Source: Magnolia sinica (taxonomy: Eukaryota; Streptophyta; Magnoliopsida; Magnoliales; Magnoliaceae). Taken from it: a stretch of DNA of 64,000 bases. The translations under genes and the position numbers were made by a program. This document shows positions 47,622-64,000 of the stretch, in pieces. The stretch is taken from the NCBI RefSeq assembly GCF_029962835.1, contig NC_080575.1:63033493-63097492 (forward strand). Direction: 5' to 3'. Under the pieces are notes generated by a model. It worked only from the letters and a program-made list of their open reading frames with translations. It was not told the DNA's origin and made no database searches. The first letter of the stretch is position 1, and every line of letters starts with the position of its first letter.

Positions 47622-48085
47622 TATGTAGGCCCCACCATGATGTGTGTCGAACATCAACACCATGCATTTGATGGGTCCCCTTTAAAATATGGGATATCCC
47701 AAAAATCAGCCGTGTACGGAACTCAGGTGGGCCATACCATCTAAAATCATGTAAAGACATGCCTAAAACATATAAAATCACTTGGTGGGGCCCACTTAAA
47801 TTTTATATGCGTCTAAAACTTGGTCTAACCCCTCATCCAAGTGGGACACACATAATGGATGGGCTGGATTTGTGAACCACATCTCGGTGGACCCAACAAA
47901 TGATTATGAATGTTTTAATGGGAGGGTAACCCCACTCAACTTTTGAATGTGGTGTGGCCCACCCAAATCATGGATTGACTTGATTTTTAAGCTTGTGGCC
48001 CACCATGGGATGGTGCATCTGACTGATGGGGTAGATGTTCCACACGCATCACCGTGGCACCCACACAGCTCTACCTCATGGGAAG
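47622..48085 (+). mobile_element. MITE-like repeat, family A
   Basis: Same orientation as the copy at 61488-61987, from GTAGGCCCCACCATGATG to ACACAGCTCTACCTCATGGG. It lies upstream of the beta-glucosidase gene. Confidence 0.75.
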
Positions 48086-48094
48086 TTCCCATGA

Positions 48095-48117
48095 GTGTGT
48101 GTGTGTGTGTGTGTGCG
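48095..48117. repeat. (GT)n microsatellite
   Basis: A GT dinucleotide tract ending in GTGCGTGG. Confidence 0.9.
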
Positions 48118-48589
48118 TGGAATATTTAATAGAATGATCACCCTCACACCCACACTGTCCATTTATATGGTCATCCTGTGGACGGTTTGCATCATTCTTT
48201 TAGTGTGATTTTTGTGTAACAGCTGATAATGAAATTGTTTTAAAGTATGATTAGCATGGCATCTGTACGGTAAACATGTGCATAGTGGCACATTTATTTA
48301 CGTGTGACTCTTCAAGGGAATTCAAAAAGTCATTTGAACTGGTTAACTTGCAAAGGATTTCATTTACATGCACGTTACTCCCATTTCATTTCATTCATAT
48401 GTATTTACTTATATTCAAACAAACTTCAAGTCTTATTTACCTCCATTTATTTCCAATTCCAACCATTTAATATCACCCAACTGCCCCCAACCATTTAATT
48501 CCATTTAATATCACCCAACTGCCCCCTGTATGAACAGTTCCCATGCTCTCCGTGGTCCTCAAGCTATTGGCGGCCTCTTTCTTTCTTTT

Positions 48590-48745
48590 TTTTTTCTTTT
48601 TTTCTTTTTTTTTAACACACGCACACACACACCCCACACACACACACACGCTTACACATGCACACACACCCCACACACGCACGCCGTGGGATTTCACCAC
48701 TGGTGGGTACTCGAACCCTTGACCCGGTGTTGAAACTCCCGGCGG
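48590..48745 (-). mobile_element. tRNA-derived SINE-like element
   Basis: On the minus strand it has the same block as 3390-3500, with GGTTCGAGTACCC as a B box, followed by GT-rich repeats and an A-rich tail (T-run at about 48578-48613 on the plus strand). This tail structure supports a SINE. Confidence 0.55.
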
Positions 48746-49258
48746 CCTCTTTAGATGCTATGGGTTATACAAATGCTACTGAGATTTTGAAATGTCGATA
48801 TTATTGTGAAAATGCGTTAATGATGTTATCATGATATTATCAAAATCTCAACAGATTAAAAAATACCATGTTTTTATTGTGATAATATTGTGACATGACT
48901 CAAAAATTAGTCAAAATAATAAGGATTTTTTATATGTAAATATATTTTTATATTTAAAATTTTCTTAATAATTTAAAATAAATATTTTAAAGTATTTTTT
49001 ATATGGCAAGATTTTCTCAATAATTTCTTGAGAAAGAAAATTAAAGTTTGAAAATCTCTCGAGAAATTGTTAAGAATGACACGTGTCACCATGGATATGA
49101 TCGTGGTTGTAGAATCCAGTGTGAAAAGAAAACAAGGGCACCGGACACTTAATGGACAGGTAGGCGCAGGAAAAGGTCTATGTAAAGGGACTTCCCTCAA
49201 TCATTCTCCAAAGCATCCTTGGTTTTGAGCATTTTGATTAGGGTTATATTAGCTCGAT
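48746..49258 (+). promoter_or_regulatory. Upstream region of the beta-glucosidase gene
   Basis: It includes a very AT-rich stretch (48900-49030) with ATATTTTTATATTTAAAA-type sequence. No clear TATA box at a fixed distance from the ATG can be defended. The sequence just before the ATG (TATTAGCTCGAT) shows no start-codon competitor. Confidence 0.35.
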
Positions 49259-61219
<11,961 letters not shown>

Positions 61220-61403
61220 GTAAGTCGTACCTGCACTGTTGTTCTGTGTATAGTCCATCATCCACTATCCATTCCTCAAGGATGTAGAGATAGTGGAGCA
61301 CCTTGCTGTCACATTGAAATGAATACTCTTGTCATGAGAATTTTTTTTTTGGTTTAATATTTTCTTGGCCCCAAACAAACTTTCCAAAGTTCTTATGACA
61401 TCC

Positions 61404-61406
<3 letters not shown>

Positions 61407-61448
<42 letters not shown>
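61407..61448. repeat. (AT)n microsatellite
   Basis: An AT tract of about 42 bp just upstream of the family A MITE. Confidence 0.95.
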
Positions 61449-61454
<6 letters not shown>

Positions 61455-61487
61455 GTATGTATATGTAGGGAAAATGTTCTATACGGT

Positions 61488-61987
61488 CACGCTCATGGGA
61501 ACTCCCCATGAGGTCAAGCTGTGTGGGCCCCACCACAATATATGTTGAATATCAACACCATGCATTTGATGGGTCCCCTTTAAATTATGGGATATCCCAA
61601 AAATCAGCCGTATACGGAACTCCATTGGCCATACCATCTAAAATCATGTGAAGACATGCCTAAAATATATAAAATCACTTAGTGGAGCCCACCTAAAACT
61701 TGGATGCATCTGAAATTTGGTCTGACCCCTCATCCAAGTGGGACACACATAATGGATGGGCTGGATTTGTGAACCACATCTCGGTGGGCACAAAAAATGA
61801 TTATGAATGTTTTAATAAAGGGTAACCTCTCTCAACTTTTGTATGTGGTGTGGCCCACACAAGTCAAGGATTGACTTTCTTTTTAAGCCCTAGTCTTACT
61901 ATGGAATGGTGCATCTGATTGATGGGGTAGATGTTCGACATACATGATGGTGGGGCCCACACAGCTCGACCTCATGGGGAGTTCCTC
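61488..61987 (+). mobile_element. MITE, family A, full copy with long terminal inverted repeats
   Basis: The left end GGGAACTCCCCATGAGGTCA...GGGCCCCACC and the right end GGTGGGGCCCAC...TGACCTCATGGGGAGTTCC-type sequence are inverted repeats of about 55 bp. About 500 bp, no coding capacity. Partial copies: 41870-42320, 44325-44722, 47622-48085. Inserted in intron 4. Confidence 0.8.
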
Positions 61988-62025
61988 TCTCTCTCTCTAT
62001 ATATATAGAGAGAGAGAGAGAGAGA
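61984..62025. repeat. Palindromic (CT)n-(AT)n-(GA)n microsatellite
   Basis: A shorter version of the tract at 60406-60500, directly at the right edge of the family A MITE. Confidence 0.9.
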
Positions 62026-62029
62026 AAGA

Positions 62030-62395
62030 GGAATGGTCAGTCGTGCGCCAGTTCTCACTGGTTATCTTAAGAACTTTTTGGAAGCTCATTTCTAGTGATA
62101 TTAGATCAAAATCTGAACCGTTCCCCTAATTAAACACCCCATAAAACCCCTAGGACCCAATTTTTACCCAGATCCAAAACTTTGGTGAGCCATGAAGAAA
62201 GAGAGGAAAATCAAGGGAATAAATAATTTCCTTTTGCCATGGTCCATCAGAGTTTTGGATCCAGGTAAAAATTGGGTCTTGAGGGTTTCATAGGGTGATG
62301 CATCCCGTGAACAGTTCAGATTTGGGTTTTCTATTACTGAAAATGAGTTCTCAAAAAGTTCTCACCGGAAGGCGCGAGAACTGATGTGATATATA
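62030..62395. mobile_element. MITE, family C
   Basis: The ends are inverted repeats (GCGCCAGTTCTCACTGG at the left; CCGGAAGGCGCGAGAACTG at the right), with an inner palindrome (CCCAATTTTTACC / GGTAAAAATTGGG). No coding capacity. Related to 47330-47612. Confidence 0.7.
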
Positions 62396-62462
62396 TATGG
62401 GAAATGGTTCTATATATATATATACGGGAAATGGTCAATGCGGTCGACCTCATGGGAACTTT

Positions 62463-64000
62463 TGTAACACCCTAAAAATAGGGGGTCGAGCAAATCTCAA
62501 CTCCCGAGGTTCAGAACATCACTTATGCAACATAGATAATGATGTTTGAATGTTGTTCATATTAATGCATTAAACATGAATGAGATTATACTAAAATAGC
62601 GTGTCATACTCCAGAGTTAATGTAATTTGGCAAGCGGAAGACTGAGATAGATATATAAAGTATATAAGTGTTTCATAATCTTCAGAGTATGAGTATGTTA
62701 CCGGGCTGAATATCTACATGTATTGGTTCAAAATAGAGAAATTATCAAATGTAAGGTGCTTGACTAAATCATAAGTCCCTATAAACCCATCGAATCAACA
62801 CGGGGTCTACATAGACCCGCCTGAGAGCTGAATGTATGAGAACTCTTCCTCCTCACCTATGAAGTCCATTTCAGCTACATAGATTCCACCATTACCTGCA
62901 TCTAAATCAGAGTTTGGGTAGTGTTTTAGAACACCGCCCCAGGTGAAAATGAGTAGCTAATTCAGTGGAACTATAAAACAAAGGTTAACATGTCATCAAT
63001 TCAGTCAAGCAGTAATGATAAGGCAATACAACAAGCATTCCTAGGTACTCTGGTTAATGCAAGGATGATATGTGTTAATGATGCATGCCCTCTCCTATAC
63101 TCCCTCTGCGACATCATCTCACGATCGCGGCATGCACCCCTTCCTCTATGTTCAACTCTAATGCCAAAGGCATATGCAATGCGGTGCATGTATGTGATTA
63201 ACCAAGTTCTTACTTAGTCTTATTCATACAGTAGGTTGGGAAGCTAAGGCACCTCCCTTTATATCATCTACCCAAACAATAATCCATCTAGGGTTGTCAA
63301 TCCTAGTTAATCTCTTACGTTAGCAGTTCTAAGTCGCTACGGAGAGACTTGTTACCTCAGCGCAGACCTAGTTTATACTCGAGGTCACTACGGAAAGGCT
63401 CGTCACCTTAGCGTAGTCCTAGTGTATACTCGATGTCACTCCCCCAATGCCCTACTAACTGGTAGTTTATTTTCGAAGGCTCGTCACCTACCCGACTAGG
63501 GACCATAGTCAAGCTACGCCAGTATAGGCCGACAGCTTAAATACAGTGTCCCATACCACAATATTCGGCTCATGAGTTTGGGTTGCTCACTGGTCACTAC
63601 GAGGAGGCTCGTCACCCCAGCGTAGGCCGACAGCTCGACCACGGTGTCCTATACCACCATGCCCGGCTCATGAGTCTTATCAGATCGTGGTACCAAGGTT
63701 AAACGGGCTTTGCACTGGTAAGTTGGTACCTTAAATTCAAGCAGTAGTGTCCATACATGGTAAACACACAATAGGCCAATTGGGTTACTTGACAAGTTCG
63801 ATTGGTACGAGCGTACGCTGAATTAATCGATATGGTACCACTGTCGACAATCATCTTATGACTCAGATTCACCGAACGTATCTAATGTGGCGAAACTAGT
63901 TCGGCCACTCAAACGGGAACCGTTACCGATTGCATGGACAAACAATTTAAACACTACAATTATTTAAGCATTTTATGAAATACAGAACGAACATATCATC
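62463..64000 (+). mobile_element. Probable Ty3/gypsy LTR, 5' part, running off the window
   Basis: Starts TGTAACACCCTAAAAATAGG, a common plant gypsy LTR start, right after a cut family A MITE end (62443-62462). It contains repeated segments with TCACTACGGAAAGGCTCGTC-type sequence (63326-63700). No PBS or coding domain is reached by 64000, so the family call is tentative. It lies in intron 4 of the beta-glucosidase gene, or beyond the gene if the gene is truncated. Confidence 0.5.
63326..63700 (+). repeat. Degenerate tandem repeats with 'cactacgg..ggctcgtcacc' core
   Basis: Units built on GTCACTACGG...GGCTCGTCACC...GCGTAG and GCCGACAGCT...GTGTCCCATACCAC occur three to four times with variable spacing, inside the gypsy-like LTR. 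Confidence 0.7.

Noticed and set aside
48473-48733. Cys/Val- and Thr/His-rich frames
   Set aside because: Translations of CA/GT repeats in the SINE tail.
63326-63700. CRISPR-like array
   Set aside because: The repeats are degenerate, unevenly spaced and inside a plant LTR; this is eukaryotic DNA.

Overview
The window is plant nuclear DNA. Evidence: a GH1 beta-glucosidase gene with plant-type exon sizes, spliced fragments of plastid and other plant genes, copia, gypsy, LINE, SINE and CACTA elements, and many MITE-like repeats rich in phrases such as 'gtgggccccaccatgatg' and 'accgtccatcc'. From memory, those phrases are very common in magnoliids (Magnolia, Liriodendron, Lauraceae), so a magnoliid-like angiosperm is my best guess; this is inference only. 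Most of the 64 kb is transposon-derived. The only host gene with a clear multi-exon structure is the 5' part of the beta-glucosidase gene. No rRNA, tRNA or CRISPR was seen.

Layout. 1-975: end of a probable gypsy LTR, abutting a truncated minus-strand copia fragment (976-2118). 3390-3500: SINE-like piece. 3973-15920: a composite copia island with LTRs of about 477 bp and a GAAAC target duplication. It holds two inverted copies of the same pol 3' region and a tandemly duplicated LTR block of a second family. 17195-22946: a minus-strand copia relic, itself carrying a 0.7 kb insert. 23166-23310: an isolated exon resembling an ABC1/UbiB-type kinase. 24072-30810: an L1-type LINE relic split by a copia element (24888-30383, target duplication CAATT). 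31233-32076 and 32345-32800: TIR/MITE-type repeats.

The most interesting part is two large non-autonomous CACTA elements that have captured host genes. CACTA-1 (32837-45858, about 13 kb) has dense subterminal arrays of TTTACCTACGAA-type repeats. It carries spliced fragments, all on the minus strand, of plastid pyruvate dehydrogenase E2, VPS32/SNF7, plastid chaperonin-60 beta, RPAC1, cullin-1, a nucleolin-like protein and one unrecognised exon. Its right terminus is gone; in its place is a second, identical 36-bp copy of the left flanking sequence. CACTA-2 (50149-59272, 9.1 kb, TTA target duplication) sits in intron 1 of the beta-glucosidase gene. It carries plus-strand exons of an armadillo-repeat kinesin, eIF2A and UDP-sugar pyrophosphorylase. 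I recognise no transposase in either.

The beta-glucosidase gene (49259 to beyond 61219) has four exons in the window (216, 67, 59 and 76 nt) that splice in phase. Its intron 4 holds MITEs and the start of a gypsy-like LTR that runs off the window, so the catalytic exons lie outside. All family names come from my own reading of translations and motifs; no database search was run.
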